Notes under the pieces: model-generated
Seen by the model: only the letters and a program-made list of their open reading frames with translations
What the model was told of the DNA's origin: nothing
The model's database searches: none
Source of the DNA: Martinezella lusitana
Lineage (GTDB): Bacteria; Pseudomonadota; Alphaproteobacteria; Rhizobiales; Rhizobiaceae
DNA: 64,000 nucleotides
Assembly (NCBI RefSeq): GCF_016901135.1
Contig: NZ_JAFEVL010000045.1
Coordinates: 434,001-498,000 of the forward strand
Direction of reading: 5' to 3'
Shown: positions 23,940 to 32,497 of the stretch, piece by piece
Position numbering within the stretch: position 1 is the first letter of the stretch
Layout of the letters: every line of letters begins with the position of its first letter
Made by a program: the position numbers and the translations under genes

Positions 23940-25826
23940 ATGACAACCACCGCAGAAAATACCGCTGAGAGCCACGTCTTTGAGGCTGACGTTGCCCGCC
24001 TTCTGCACATGATGGTTCACTCGGTTTATTCGGACAAGGACGTCTTTCTGCGCGAGCTGATCTCGAACGCGGCCGACGCCTGCGAAAAGCTGCGCTATGA
24101 AGCGATCGCCGAGCCCGCGCTGCTCGCCAACGATCCCGACAGCCGCATCCTGCTGACGCTCGACGGCGATGGCGGTAAGCTCGTCGTCGAGGACAACGGT
24201 ATCGGCATGAGTCGCGACGAGCTGATCGAGGCGCTCGGAATGATCGCCCGCTCCGGCACCCGCGCCTTCATGGAGCGCATCGAGGCCAACAAGCAGGGCG
24301 AAGGCGCCCAGCTCATCGGCCAGTTCGGCGTCGGCTTCTATTCCTGTTTCATGGTGGCCGACCGGGTCGATGTCGTCTCCCGCCGCGCCGGCGCCGAGGA
24401 TGCCTGGCTCTGGTCCTCCGACGGCAAGGGCGGCTACAGCGTCGCTCCGATCGATGCAAGCGAGGCTCCCGCTCGCGGTACCCGCATCACGCTGCATCTG
24501 ATGGACGATGCCAAGAGCTATGCATCGCGCTGGACGGTGGAACGTATCGTCAAGGAGCAGTCTGGCCATGTGCCGGTGCCGATCAAGATCGCCGAGACGC
24601 CCGGTGCTGAGCCCACGCAGCTGACCGACGGCACCGCGCTTTGGACCAAGTCGAAGAACGACATCACCAGCGAGGAATACACGGATTTCTATCGCGGCGT
24701 TTCCGGCCAGTATGACGAGCCGGCGCTGACGGTGCATTTCCGCGCCGAAGGCCGCCACGAATATTCCGCTCTCGCCTTCGTGCCGGGCTCGCAGCCATTC
24801 GATCTCTCCGATCCGGATCGCAAGGGCCGCATGAAGCTCTATGTGAAGCGGGTCTTCATCACCGACGAGGCGGAATTGCTGCCGCGCTATCTCCGCTTCG
24901 TGCGCGGTCTTGTCGATACGAACGACCTGCCGCTCAACGTCTCGCGCGAAATGATCCAGGAAAGCGCGATCCTGTCGGCGATCCGCAAGGGTGTCACCAA
25001 CCGCATCATCACGGCGATCGAGAAGCTGGTGGAAAGCGATAATGACGCTTTCCTGAAGCTCTGGGAAAATTTCGGCAGCCTGATCAAGGAAGGCCTCTAC
25101 GAGGATTTCGAGCGGCGCACGCAATTGCTGGCGCTGTCGCGCTTCCGCACGACAGCCTCCCCAGACGGCTACCGTTCGCTTGCCGACTACGTCAAGGACG
25201 CCAAGGAAGGCCAGCAGTCGATCTACTATCTCGTCGGCGGCAGCCTGGAGCAGTTGAAGGCATCGCCTCAGCTCGAAGGCTTCCGCGCCCGCGGCATCGA
25301 AGTACTGTTGCTCACGGATTCCGTCGACAGCTTCTGGGTGACGAACGCGCCGGAATTCGAGGGCAAGAGCTTCAAGTCGATCACGCAGGGCTCCGCCGAT
25401 CTCGCGCAGTTCAAGAAGCTGGATGAAGACAAGGCGGAAAATGCGAGCGCTCCCGCCGAAGTGCAGGCCTTCATCGATTTCGCGAGGGAAAAGCTTGCCG
25501 ATGAGGTGTCGGACGTTCGCGCTTCCGATCGCCTGATCGAAAGCGCCGTCTGCCTTGTCGCCTCCGAACAGGGCTACGACCGGCAGCTCGAGAAGATCCT
25601 GCAGGGCGCCGGCCGCCTGCAGTCCGGCGCCAAGCCGATCCTCGAGATCAATATGGATCATCCCGTGGTCAAGGCCATCGCCGCCAAGGTCGACGCACCG
25701 TCGCTGCGCGACGATGCGGCATTCCTGCTGCTCGATCAGGCGCGCGTGCTGGATGGCGACAAGCCGGCCGATCCGCGCGCTTTTGCCGAGCGTCTGGCGC
25801 GGGTGATGGAAAAGGCACTGCAGTAG
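23940..25826 (+). CDS. htpG: Molecular chaperone HtpG (Hsp90)
   Basis: This 628-residue protein is bacterial Hsp90. The GHKL ATP site is complete: ELISNAADACEKLRYEAI (about 36-53), DNGIGMSRDELIEALG (about 85-100) and GQFGVGFYSCFMVADRVD (about 123-140). The middle domain (about 235-500) has the catalytic-loop region VDTNDLPLNVSREMIQES. Length matches the family. CCAGGAG precedes ATG 23940. It folds and remodels client proteins in the cytosol with DnaK. The gene is monocistronic and followed by a long GC hairpin. Confidence 0.97.
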   Translation: MTTTAENTAESHVFEADVARLLHMMVHSVYSDKDVFLRELISNAADACEKLRYEAIAEPALLANDPDSRILLTLDGDGGKLVVEDNGIGMSRDELIEALGMIARSGTRAFMERIEANKQGEGAQLIGQFGVGFYSCFMVADRVDVVSRRAGAEDAWLWSSDGKGGYSVAPIDASEAPARGTRITLHLMDDAKSYASRWTVERIVKEQSGHVPVPIKIAETPGAEPTQLTDGTALWTKSKNDITSEEYTDFYRGVSGQYDEPALTVHFRAEGRHEYSALAFVPGSQPFDLSDPDRKGRMKLYVKRVFITDEAELLPRYLRFVRGLVDTNDLPLNVSREMIQESAILSAIRKGVTNRIITAIEKLVESDNDAFLKLWENFGSLIKEGLYEDFERRTQLLALSRFRTTASPDGYRSLADYVKDAKEGQQSIYYLVGGSLEQLKASPQLEGFRARGIEVLLLTDSVDSFWVTNAPEFEGKSFKSITQGSADLAQFKKLDEDKAENASAPAEVQAFIDFAREKLADEVSDVRASDRLIESAVCLVASEQGYDRQLEKILQGAGRLQSGAKPILEINMDHPVVKAIAAKVDAPSLRDDAAFLLLDQARVLDGDKPADPRAFAERLARVMEKALQ

Positions 25827-25832
25827 TCGATA

Positions 25833-25867
25833 GGGCCGGCACGGCTTTGATGAGGCCGTGCCGGCCC
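25833..25867 (+). terminator. Strong hairpin after htpG
   Basis: A perfect 13-bp stem GGGCCGGCACGGC/GCCGTGCCGGCCC with a 9-base loop begins seven bases past the stop. There is no T-run; it probably still marks the transcript end. Confidence 0.6.
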
Positions 25868-26010
25868 GGATCTTTCGAGTGCGGTCGGGAAGGCTGAATA
25901 CGTTCGACAGAGCGGGTCGCTATAGCCAAAACTTATCGCCAGGGCACGAAATCCGAATTGGCAAACTGCGCCGCGCGGCGTGAAATCGCTGTCGTTCGGA
26001 AGGAGTTCCC

Positions 26011-26745
26011 ATGTCGGAAGAAAAGACTGCATTGGTCATCAGCGCGCATGCTGCTGACTTCGTATGGCGCTGCGGCGGCGCGATCGCGCTGCACGCGGAG
26101 CGGGGCTACAAGGTCACCGTCGTTTGCCTTTCCTTCGGCGAACGCGGCGAGTCGGCAAAGCTCTGGAAGCAGCCGGGCATGACGCTGGAGCGGGTCAAGG
26201 CGGCGCGAAAGGCGGAATCGGAAAAGGCGGCACAGGCGCTCGGCGTCCACGATCTCATCAGCTTCGACCTCGGCGACTATCCGCTACGCCTGACGGACGA
26301 GGACAAATACTGCCTGGCCGATGTCATCAGGAGCGTGCAGCCGGCCTTCATGCTCAGCCACTCGCACTACGATCCCTACAATACCGACCATATGTATGCG
26401 ACCCAGGTCGCCCTCGAAGCCCGCATGATCGCGCAGGCCTGGGGCCATAATCCGGGTCAGAAGGTGCTCGGTGCGCCGCAGCTCTATCTGTTCGAGCCGC
26501 ATCAGACCGAGCAGATGGGCTGGAAGCCGGATGTCTTCCTCGATATCACCTCGGTCTGGGAGAAGAAGCGGGCGGCGATCGAGTGCATGGAAGGCCAGGA
26601 GCACCTCTGGGAATTCTACACTCGCGTCGCGCAGAACCGGGCCAACCATTTCCAGCGCAATTCCGGCGGCCAGTCGGGCGGTCGCGCGACGCAATATGCC
26701 GAGGGTTTCCAGTCTGTCTTCCCCCGCACGGTCGATGAGCTCTGA
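26011..26745 (+). CDS. galB: 4-oxalomesaconate hydratase (GalB, PIG-L-type zinc protein)
   Basis: This 244-residue PIG-L-fold protein closely follows Pseudomonas putida GalB: ALVISAHAADFVWRCGGAIA near the start, VVCLSFGERGESAKLW (about 37-52), HSHYDPYNTDHMYATQVA (about 117-134), FEPHQTEQMGWKPDVFLDIT and QEHLWEFYTRVA. GalB hydrates the enol form of 4-oxalomesaconate to 4-carboxy-4-hydroxy-2-oxoadipate in gallate and protocatechuate 4,5-cleavage routes. GGAAGGAG lies before ATG 26011. It is the first gene of a four-gene operon; the next gene starts 23 bases after its stop. Confidence 0.85.
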   Translation: MSEEKTALVISAHAADFVWRCGGAIALHAERGYKVTVVCLSFGERGESAKLWKQPGMTLERVKAARKAESEKAAQALGVHDLISFDLGDYPLRLTDEDKYCLADVIRSVQPAFMLSHSHYDPYNTDHMYATQVALEARMIAQAWGHNPGQKVLGAPQLYLFEPHQTEQMGWKPDVFLDITSVWEKKRAAIECMEGQEHLWEFYTRVAQNRANHFQRNSGGQSGGRATQYAEGFQSVFPRTVDEL

Positions 26746-26768
26746 TGAGCTTTCGGGAGGAGCATTGC

Positions 26769-27731
26769 ATGGAACCCTGTTTCGACATCGCGCATCTGGC
26801 GCATGTGGAGATTTATTCGGACAGGTTCGAAGAGAGCCTGGATTTCTTCGTCAACGTCTATGGCCTGACGCTCGCCGGCCGCGACGAGTATTCGGCCTAC
26901 CTGCGGGCTTGGGACGACTATGAATTCCATACGCTGAAGCTTACCCAGCATCACACGACGGGTGTTGGACATATCGCCTACCGGACCTCCTCGCCCGCGG
27001 CATTGGAACGGCGCGTGAAGGCGATCGAGGCGAGCGGCTACAAGGTGCTCGGCTGGGTCGACGGCGACCTCGGCCACGGGCGGGCATTCCGCTTCGAAGA
27101 TCCGTTCGGGCATATGTTCGAGATCTACTGGGACACGGTTCGCTATTCGCCGCCGGAGCATGAGAAGCCGGCCTTGAAGAACCTTACCCAGCGTTATCAC
27201 GCCAGGGGATGCCATCCACGCCGGCTCGACCATCTGAACCTCCTGGCTGCCGATGTCGCCGAGTTTCGCCGTTTCATGGAGGCATGCCTCGGCTCTCGTG
27301 TCACCGAGATGATTGAGCTCGACAATGGCCGGCTCGGCGGCTGCTGGTTCACGATCAACAACAAGACCTACGACCTTGCCTGCACCGAGGAGCATGGTGG
27401 TGGGGACGGACGCCTCCATCACGTGACCTATGCCACCGACAGCCGCGAGGAGATATTGCGTGCCGCCGACATCTTTCTCGAAAACGGCGTTCATATCGAG
27501 ACCGGACCCCACAAACACGCGATCCAGGGAACCTTCTTCCTCTACGTCTGGGAGCCGGCCGGCAATCGCGTCGAGCTCGCCAATTCCGGCGCGCGGTTGA
27601 TCCTGGCGCCCGACTGGCAACCCGTGGTCTGGACGGAGAGCGAGCGCAAGAAGGGGCAGGCTTGGGGGCTGAAGACGATCGAGACCTTCCATACCCACGG
27701 TACACCGCCGCTGGACAAGAAAGGAAACTGA
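26769..27731 (+). CDS. Type I (vicinal oxygen chelate) extradiol ring-cleavage dioxygenase
   Basis: This 320-residue protein has two glyoxalase/bleomycin-type repeats like catechol 2,3-dioxygenase. Fe(II) ligands are His155 (RLDHLNLLA), His217 or His218 (LHHVTY) and Glu269 (NRVEL); a catalytic-type histidine is His250 (GPHKHAIQG). ATG 26769 follows GGGAGGAG; a shorter overlap start at 26745 has no ribosome site. It sits between galB and galC, so its ring-fission product should feed 4-oxalomesaconate chemistry. Known gallate dioxygenases (GalA, DesB) are the unrelated LigB type, so this enzyme is a non-homologous replacement or acts on another carboxylated catechol. Confidence 0.85.
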   Translation: MEPCFDIAHLAHVEIYSDRFEESLDFFVNVYGLTLAGRDEYSAYLRAWDDYEFHTLKLTQHHTTGVGHIAYRTSSPAALERRVKAIEASGYKVLGWVDGDLGHGRAFRFEDPFGHMFEIYWDTVRYSPPEHEKPALKNLTQRYHARGCHPRRLDHLNLLAADVAEFRRFMEACLGSRVTEMIELDNGRLGGCWFTINNKTYDLACTEEHGGGDGRLHHVTYATDSREEILRAADIFLENGVHIETGPHKHAIQGTFFLYVWEPAGNRVELANSGARLILAPDWQPVVWTESERKKGQAWGLKTIETFHTHGTPPLDKKGN

Positions 27732-27733
27732 CG

Positions 27734-28405
27734 ATGGGAATTGTTGTCCAGCAGATCGCGAGGGCCGAACAGCAGGTGATCGAACGCCTGGCGAAAGCCG
27801 GCGTTGCGACCGTGCATGAGGCGCAGGCGCGCAAGGGCATGCTCGCCAGCCATATCAGGCCGATCTATGCCGGTGCACAAATTGCCGGTTCCGCCGTCAC
27901 CATCTCAGCGCCCCCCGGCGACAACTGGATGCTGCATGTGGCGATCGAGCAGCTGAGGCCGGGCGACATTCTCGTTCTGGCGCCGACATCGCCTTGCGAC
28001 AACGGCTATTTCGGCGATCTGCTGGCGACCTCAGCCATGGCGCGCGGATGCAAGGGGCTCGTCATCGATGCCGGCGTGCGCGACGTTCGCGATCTCACGC
28101 AGATGGGTTTTCCGGTCTGGTCGAAGGCGATCTCCGCCCAGGGTACGGTCAAGGAGACGGTTGGTTCCGTCAACGTATCAGTGGTATGCGCCGGCGCCTT
28201 CATCGAGGCGGGCGATGTCATTGTTGCCGATGACGATGGCGTCTGTGTCGTGAAGTGCGCCGAGGCGGAAGTGGTGGCAGCTGCCGCCGAAAAGCGGATG
28301 GCGAACGAGGACGCCAAGCGCAAGCGTCTCGCCGCCGGCGAGCTGGGGCTCGATATCTACGACATGCGGCAGACCCTATCAGCCAAGGGGCTGAAATATG
28401 TATGA
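27734..28405 (+). CDS. galC: 4-carboxy-4-hydroxy-2-oxoadipate aldolase / oxaloacetate decarboxylase (GalC/LigK, RraA fold)
   Basis: This 223-residue RraA-fold protein matches class II pyruvate aldolases of the LigK/HMG-CHA group: RLAKAGVATVHEAQARKGML at the start, PTSPCDNGYFGDLLATSAMA (about 96-115) with GDLLATS metal/pyruvate loop, and LVIDAGVRDVRDL (about 120-132) with the Arg-Asp pair used for catalysis. It splits 4-carboxy-4-hydroxy-2-oxoadipate into pyruvate and oxaloacetate. ATG 27734 lies two bases after the dioxygenase stop and follows AAAGGA. Its 3' end overlaps the galD start. Confidence 0.85.
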   Translation: MGIVVQQIARAEQQVIERLAKAGVATVHEAQARKGMLASHIRPIYAGAQIAGSAVTISAPPGDNWMLHVAIEQLRPGDILVLAPTSPCDNGYFGDLLATSAMARGCKGLVIDAGVRDVRDLTQMGFPVWSKAISAQGTVKETVGSVNVSVVCAGAFIEAGDVIVADDDGVCVVKCAEAEVVAAAAEKRMANEDAKRKRLAAGELGLDIYDMRQTLSAKGLKYV

Positions 28406-29456
28406 GGACGGCATTGCGTGCCTGTGGATGCGCGGCGGAACCTCCAAGGGCGCGTATTTTGTTGCCGAGGATCTTCCCTCGAACCCGGCAGAACGGGATG
28501 CTTTGCTCTTGAAGGTCATGGGGTCATCGGACCCGCGTCAGATAGACGGTATCGGCGGTGCCGATCCCCTGACCTCTAAGGTGGCCATCCTGTCGCCTTC
28601 CACGCGCGACGATGCCGATGTCGATTACCTATTCCTGCAGGTCTTTGTCGATCAGCCCGTCGTCAGCGATGTGCAGGGCTGCGGCAATATTCTGGCCGGC
28701 GTCGGGCCTGCCGCCATCGAACGAGGGCTGGTGAAGACGACCGGAGACGTGACAGAAGTCCGCATCAACATGCTCAATTCCGGCGAGGTCGCCGTTGCGC
28801 GCATCGAAACACCGAGCGGCCGGGTGAATTACGCCGGAAAGACCGAGATTGCCGGCGTTCCGGGAGGCCATGCTGCCATTCCCCTGCTGTTCACCAATAT
28901 CGCCGGCTCCATGTGCGGCGCGTTGCTGCCGACAGGGAACGAGGTCGATGTTATCGATGGAATAGAGGCGACCCTGATCGACAACGGCATGCCCTGCATT
29001 GTCATGCGGGCGGCGGATTTCGGGCTGACGGGGCAGGAGAGCCGCGAGGCGCTGGAGGCAGATGAGGTGCTTCGCTCGCGGGTCGAGGCCATTCGCCGCA
29101 AGGCCGGGCTGATGATGAACCTCGGCGACGTGACATCCGCCTCCGTGCCGAAGATGACGCTGGTCTCGGCGCCTGAGAACGGCGGCGCGATCTCGACGCG
29201 CAGTTTCATCCCGCATCGGGTCCATGCTTCCGTCGGCGTTCTCGCTGCAATCACGGTTGCGACGGCCACGCGCCTGCCCCGAAGCCCGGCTGCGGCTCTG
29301 GCCGTCAATCCGGTCGATGGACGCTATCTGATTGAGCATCCAACGGGTCTGATGGAGGTTTTCCTGGACCTCGACGACAGAGGTTCGATCAAGGGGGCGG
29401 GAACGGTCAGGACAGCGCGAAAATTGTTCGATGGCCGCGTGTTTCCGACGTTATAA
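28398..29456 (+). CDS. galD: 4-oxalomesaconate tautomerase (GalD, PrpF family)
   Basis: This 352-residue PrpF-family isomerase begins CLWMRGGTSKGAYF, the hallmark of the family, followed by GIGGADPLTSKVAILSPSTR and QGCGNILAGVGPAAIERG (catalytic-type cysteine near residue 95) and TPSGRVNYAG. GalD converts keto- to enol-4-oxalomesaconate ahead of GalB. It starts inside the end of galC (8-base overlap), showing tight coupling. An iron-box-like sequence for the next gene overlaps its stop codon. PrpF paralogues also act on aconitate, but the operon favours the GalD role. Confidence 0.85.
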   Translation: MYEDGIACLWMRGGTSKGAYFVAEDLPSNPAERDALLLKVMGSSDPRQIDGIGGADPLTSKVAILSPSTRDDADVDYLFLQVFVDQPVVSDVQGCGNILAGVGPAAIERGLVKTTGDVTEVRINMLNSGEVAVARIETPSGRVNYAGKTEIAGVPGGHAAIPLLFTNIAGSMCGALLPTGNEVDVIDGIEATLIDNGMPCIVMRAADFGLTGQESREALEADEVLRSRVEAIRRKAGLMMNLGDVTSASVPKMTLVSAPENGGAISTRSFIPHRVHASVGVLAAITVATATRLPRSPAAALAVNPVDGRYLIEHPTGLMEVFLDLDDRGSIKGAGTVRTARKLFDGRVFPTL

Positions 29457-29466
29457 ACTTGAGTTT
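29455..29466 (+). promoter_or_regulatory. Iron-box-like site AAACTTGAGTTT before the second siderophore-interacting protein gene
   Basis: A near-palindrome (AAACT-TG-AGTTT) starting on the last bases of galD contains the same 11-mer found before the AraC-type regulator at 23674. It is about 185 bases upstream of the reductase start, so the promoter would be close to galD. Confidence 0.4.
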
Positions 29467-29522
29467 CACTTTCATCTTTTCATTGCGCAGTGTGCGTTCT
29501 TCTCCTATAGAGGAACCCGAAA

Positions 29523-29542
29523 TGGCCGGGTGTATCCGGCCA
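29523..29542. terminator. Hairpin between galD and the second reductase gene
   Basis: A 7-bp stem TGGCCGG/CCGGCCA with a six-base loop lies 67 bases after galD. There is no T-run, so it is a weak terminator candidate. Confidence 0.35.
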
Positions 29543-29648
29543 CGTAAGCGTTAACGTCACTCAACGCGTATGATCGAACGGCTCTGCGGCTTCGATCTGC
29601 GCGACTATGTCCTGCAGATCAAGGTTTAAGAGCCTCGAAAGGACACAG

Positions 29649-30422
29649 ATGGATAACCCCCAAACCTCCAATCCGAATAGTTCGGCTCCGAAGATCGAGC
29701 GCGTGCGCCATGAGCTGAAGCGGCGTTCCCTGACCGTCTCCAACGTCGAAAAGATCACGCCCGGAATGCTGCGCATCGAACTTGCCGGCGAGGATCTTGC
29801 CGATTTCGTCAGCCTGGCGCCCGACGATCACATCAAGGTTCTCGTGCCGGGCTCTGGTGAAGAGATGGAGCGGCGCGACTATACGCCTCGCCGTTACAAT
29901 ACCGATGCCCACACGCTCGTCATCGATTTTGCCATTCATGAAGCAGGACCGGTCACTCAATGGGCGCTTGGCGCCCGCCCCGGCGATAGGCTGGAGATCG
30001 GCGGTCCCCGCGGTTCCGCTGTTATCTCCGGCGGCATCAAGAATTGGCTGCTCGTCGGCGACGAGACGGCGTTGCCGGCAATCGGCCGTCGCATCGAGGA
30101 GACCGGCAGCGATGCACACATCACGGCCATCATGGCGGTTGCTGGTGATGCCGAGCATCAGGTCTTTCAAACGGATGCCCAGCTGAAGACTCATTGGGAG
30201 CATCGGCCCTTGTCGGAGGCGACCGACGCGTCTGCGCTGATTGCCGTTCTCCAATCGGTCGAGCTCGCGCCCGGCACCTTCGTCTGGATTGCCGCTGAAG
30301 CCTCGGTGACGCGTGCACTGCGGACCTATCTCGTCGAAGAACGCGGCTATCCCCTGAGCTGGATCAAGGCATCCGGCTACTGGGTCAAGGGCAAGGCGGA
30401 CACGACCGAGAAATTCGACTAG
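29649..30422 (+). CDS. Siderophore-interacting protein (FAD-dependent ferric reductase), second copy
   Basis: This 257-residue protein is a flavin reductase of the SIP family: FAD motif RRDYTPRRYNTD (about 78-89), NAD(P)H domain with NWLLVGDETALPAIGRRIEE, and the terminal GYPLSWIKASGYWVKGKADT, which is the usual SIP ending. Unlike the copy at 16213 it has no N-terminal DUF2218-like domain. AAAGGA precedes ATG 29649, which is preferred to the open frame from 29607. The upstream AACTTGAGTTT site suggests iron control. It reduces ferric siderophores in the cytosol. Confidence 0.87.
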   Translation: MDNPQTSNPNSSAPKIERVRHELKRRSLTVSNVEKITPGMLRIELAGEDLADFVSLAPDDHIKVLVPGSGEEMERRDYTPRRYNTDAHTLVIDFAIHEAGPVTQWALGARPGDRLEIGGPRGSAVISGGIKNWLLVGDETALPAIGRRIEETGSDAHITAIMAVAGDAEHQVFQTDAQLKTHWEHRPLSEATDASALIAVLQSVELAPGTFVWIAAEASVTRALRTYLVEERGYPLSWIKASGYWVKGKADTTEKFD

Positions 30423-30763
30423 GCGTCGATATGGCAGGCGGCTGCAAGAAACCGCCTGCCAATCCTGATATGAAGGCCGGCTCATCTTGCCGGCGGATGT
30501 TCCTGCCCCATCTGATGGCACAGCTGTTCCGTAAAAGGACAAGACGCTCAATGCTAAGATTGAGTTCACCGAGACTGAAGCCGGGGCAGATTTCGACTTC
30601 CTAAATTGCGTGGGATCGCCGAAGGTTAGGCGCGAAGCGGAAATGGTGGCGAAGTCATCACCGGCCACTTTAAAGGTTCGAGGCGCCGAGCGGGAGGCGG
30701 TGCCGACGAACGTCGCGCAAACCCCTGCCGCACGCGACGGCCGATGTTGAGGATCGAAGCGAA
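30423..30763. other. Intergenic region between reductase and secretion operon
   Basis: The 341-base gap has a terminator-like hairpin at its left end (30432-30461). The rest is GC-rich and not convincingly coding in any frame, and I see no clear promoter for the secretion operon. Confidence 0.5.
30432..30461 (+). terminator. Hairpin after the second reductase gene
   Basis: A 10-bp perfect stem TGGCAGGCGG/CCGCCTGCCA with a 10-base loop starts nine bases past the stop codon. It lacks a T-run. Confidence 0.5.
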
Positions 30764-32497
30764 GTGCCTGCCGTCCCGAAAGAACCACCGCAAACATTCG
30801 TCTCGCTGATGTTGTCGTCGCTGCGCAAGGCCTTCTTCAGTATTGCGCTCGCGAGTGCTGGTATCAACGTGCTGGCGCTGACCGGCTCCTTCTTCATGCT
30901 GCAGGTCTACGACCGGGTCATTCCCAGTCGCAGCCTGCCGACACTGTCGGGACTCGTCATCATCGTCGCAACCCTGTTCCTCTTCCAGGGAGTGCTGGAG
31001 CTGCTGCGTTCGATGCTGCTTGCGCGCATCGGCATGTCGCTAGACGAGCAATTGAACCGAAAGGTCTTCCGCTCGCTCTTGTTCCTGCCGACCCAAAGGC
31101 AGACATCGGATGACGGGTTGCAATCGGTTCGCGATCTTGAGCAGATCCGCTCGTTTCTGTCAGGCAGCGGCTCGACGGCGCTTTTCGATCTGCCTTGGAT
31201 GCCTTTCTACCTGATCCTCTGCTTCCTATTCCACGTCTGGATCGGCGTCACGGCCCTATGCGGCGCCGTCCTGCTTGTCGGCATAACCTTGCTCGCGGAA
31301 ATATTGTCGCGACAGCCAACCCTGGAGGCGGCCAAGTCCTCTGCGCTGCGTCTCGGCTTCGCGCAGGCCGCGCGGCGAAACTGGGAGGCCGCGATATCAA
31401 TGGGTTTTGCCGGCCGACTGACCGAGAAATGGGCTGTCATGAATGACGATTACCTGAAGCATCAGGCGGCCGCGGGTTCCATCGTCGGAGCGCTGACGAT
31501 CGCGGCAAAGATGGCGCGCATGATGCTTCAATCCGCGGTGCTGGCGGTCGGCGCGATCCTCGTCATCCGTCAGGAAGCGACGGGCGGCATCATCATCGCG
31601 AGCTCGATCCTGGTGACGCGGGCGCTGGCACCCGTCGAGCTTGCGATCGGTCAATGGAAGGGCTTCGTTGCCGCACGCCAGGGCTGGGCGCGGCTTGCGA
31701 CGCTCCTCGATGTCGCACCGGCCGAGCAGCACGCTCTCACCCTGCCGGCACCAGCGCGCGAACTCAGCGTCGAGAATATCAGCGTTGCCTCTCCGGGCGG
31801 CCGCGATCTCATCCTGCGCAACGTCTCGTTCAAAGTACCGGCGGGAACGGTGCTGGGTGTCATCGGTCCGAGTGCATCGGGCAAGTCTTCGCTGGCGCGC
31901 GCGATCACGGGCCTCTGGCCGGCTGCGATCGGCACCATCAGGCTCGACAAGGCAGCGCTATCGCAATGGGAGCCGAACGAACTTGGCCGGCATATCGGCT
32001 ATCTGCCGCAGGATGTCGCTCTCTTCGACGGCTCGATTGCGGACAACATTTCCCGTTTCGATAGGGATATGGAGCCCGAGCCGGTCATCTCAGCTGCAAA
32101 GGCTGCCGGCGTCTACGACATGATCGTCAAGCTTCCCGATGGATTCGATACGGTGATCGGCGAGGGCGGCTCGCGGCTTTCAGCCGGCCAGCGGCAGCGC
32201 ATCGCATTGGCGCGCGCGCTTTACGGGGATCCGTTCCTGGTGGTGCTGGACGAGCCGAATTCGAACCTCGATGCGGAAGGGGAGGCTTGCCTGACCGCGG
32301 CGCTGACGGGTGTGCGGGAGCGCGGCGGCATCGCCATCGTCATCGCTCACAGGCCGAGCGCGCTTGCCGCCGCCGATAAGGTGATGATCGTTGCCGGCGG
32401 CCAGATGCAGGCATTCGGGCCGAAGAAGGAGATCCTTGGTCCGCCGCCCAAGCAGGTCGGGACGGCAGCCCTTGCGATTGCTGGCGGAGAAGTATGA
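30764..32497 (+). CDS. prsD: Type I secretion ABC permease/ATPase (PrsD-like)
   Basis: This 577-residue half-transporter combines a six-helix membrane domain (about 18-300) and an ATPase (about 335-560) with Walker A GPSASGKSS (about 367-375), signature LSAGQRQRIALARAL (about 472) and Walker B FLVVLDEPNSNLD (about 489-501). The ALTGSFFMLQVYDRVIPSRS start is typical of PrtD/PrsD exporters of RTX proteins. The GTG at 30764 is used. It overlaps the adaptor gene by four bases. With the neighbouring RTX glycanase gene convergent, it is probably the PrsDE system that exports rhizobial exopolysaccharide glycanases; other paralogous systems may exist in the genome. Confidence 0.85.
   Translation: MPAVPKEPPQTFVSLMLSSLRKAFFSIALASAGINVLALTGSFFMLQVYDRVIPSRSLPTLSGLVIIVATLFLFQGVLELLRSMLLARIGMSLDEQLNRKVFRSLLFLPTQRQTSDDGLQSVRDLEQIRSFLSGSGSTALFDLPWMPFYLILCFLFHVWIGVTALCGAVLLVGITLLAEILSRQPTLEAAKSSALRLGFAQAARRNWEAAISMGFAGRLTEKWAVMNDDYLKHQAAAGSIVGALTIAAKMARMMLQSAVLAVGAILVIRQEATGGIIIASSILVTRALAPVELAIGQWKGFVAARQGWARLATLLDVAPAEQHALTLPAPARELSVENISVASPGGRDLILRNVSFKVPAGTVLGVIGPSASGKSSLARAITGLWPAAIGTIRLDKAALSQWEPNELGRHIGYLPQDVALFDGSIADNISRFDRDMEPEPVISAAKAAGVYDMIVKLPDGFDTVIGEGGSRLSAGQRQRIALARALYGDPFLVVLDEPNSNLDAEGEACLTAALTGVRERGGIAIVIAHRPSALAAADKVMIVAGGQMQAFGPKKEILGPPPKQVGTAALAIAGGEV

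Noticed and set aside
23913..25661. Long 582-aa open frame antisense to htpG
   Set aside because: It is a GC-rich shadow of the htpG coding strand; htpG is certain and the antisense protein has no recognisable domain or ribosome site.
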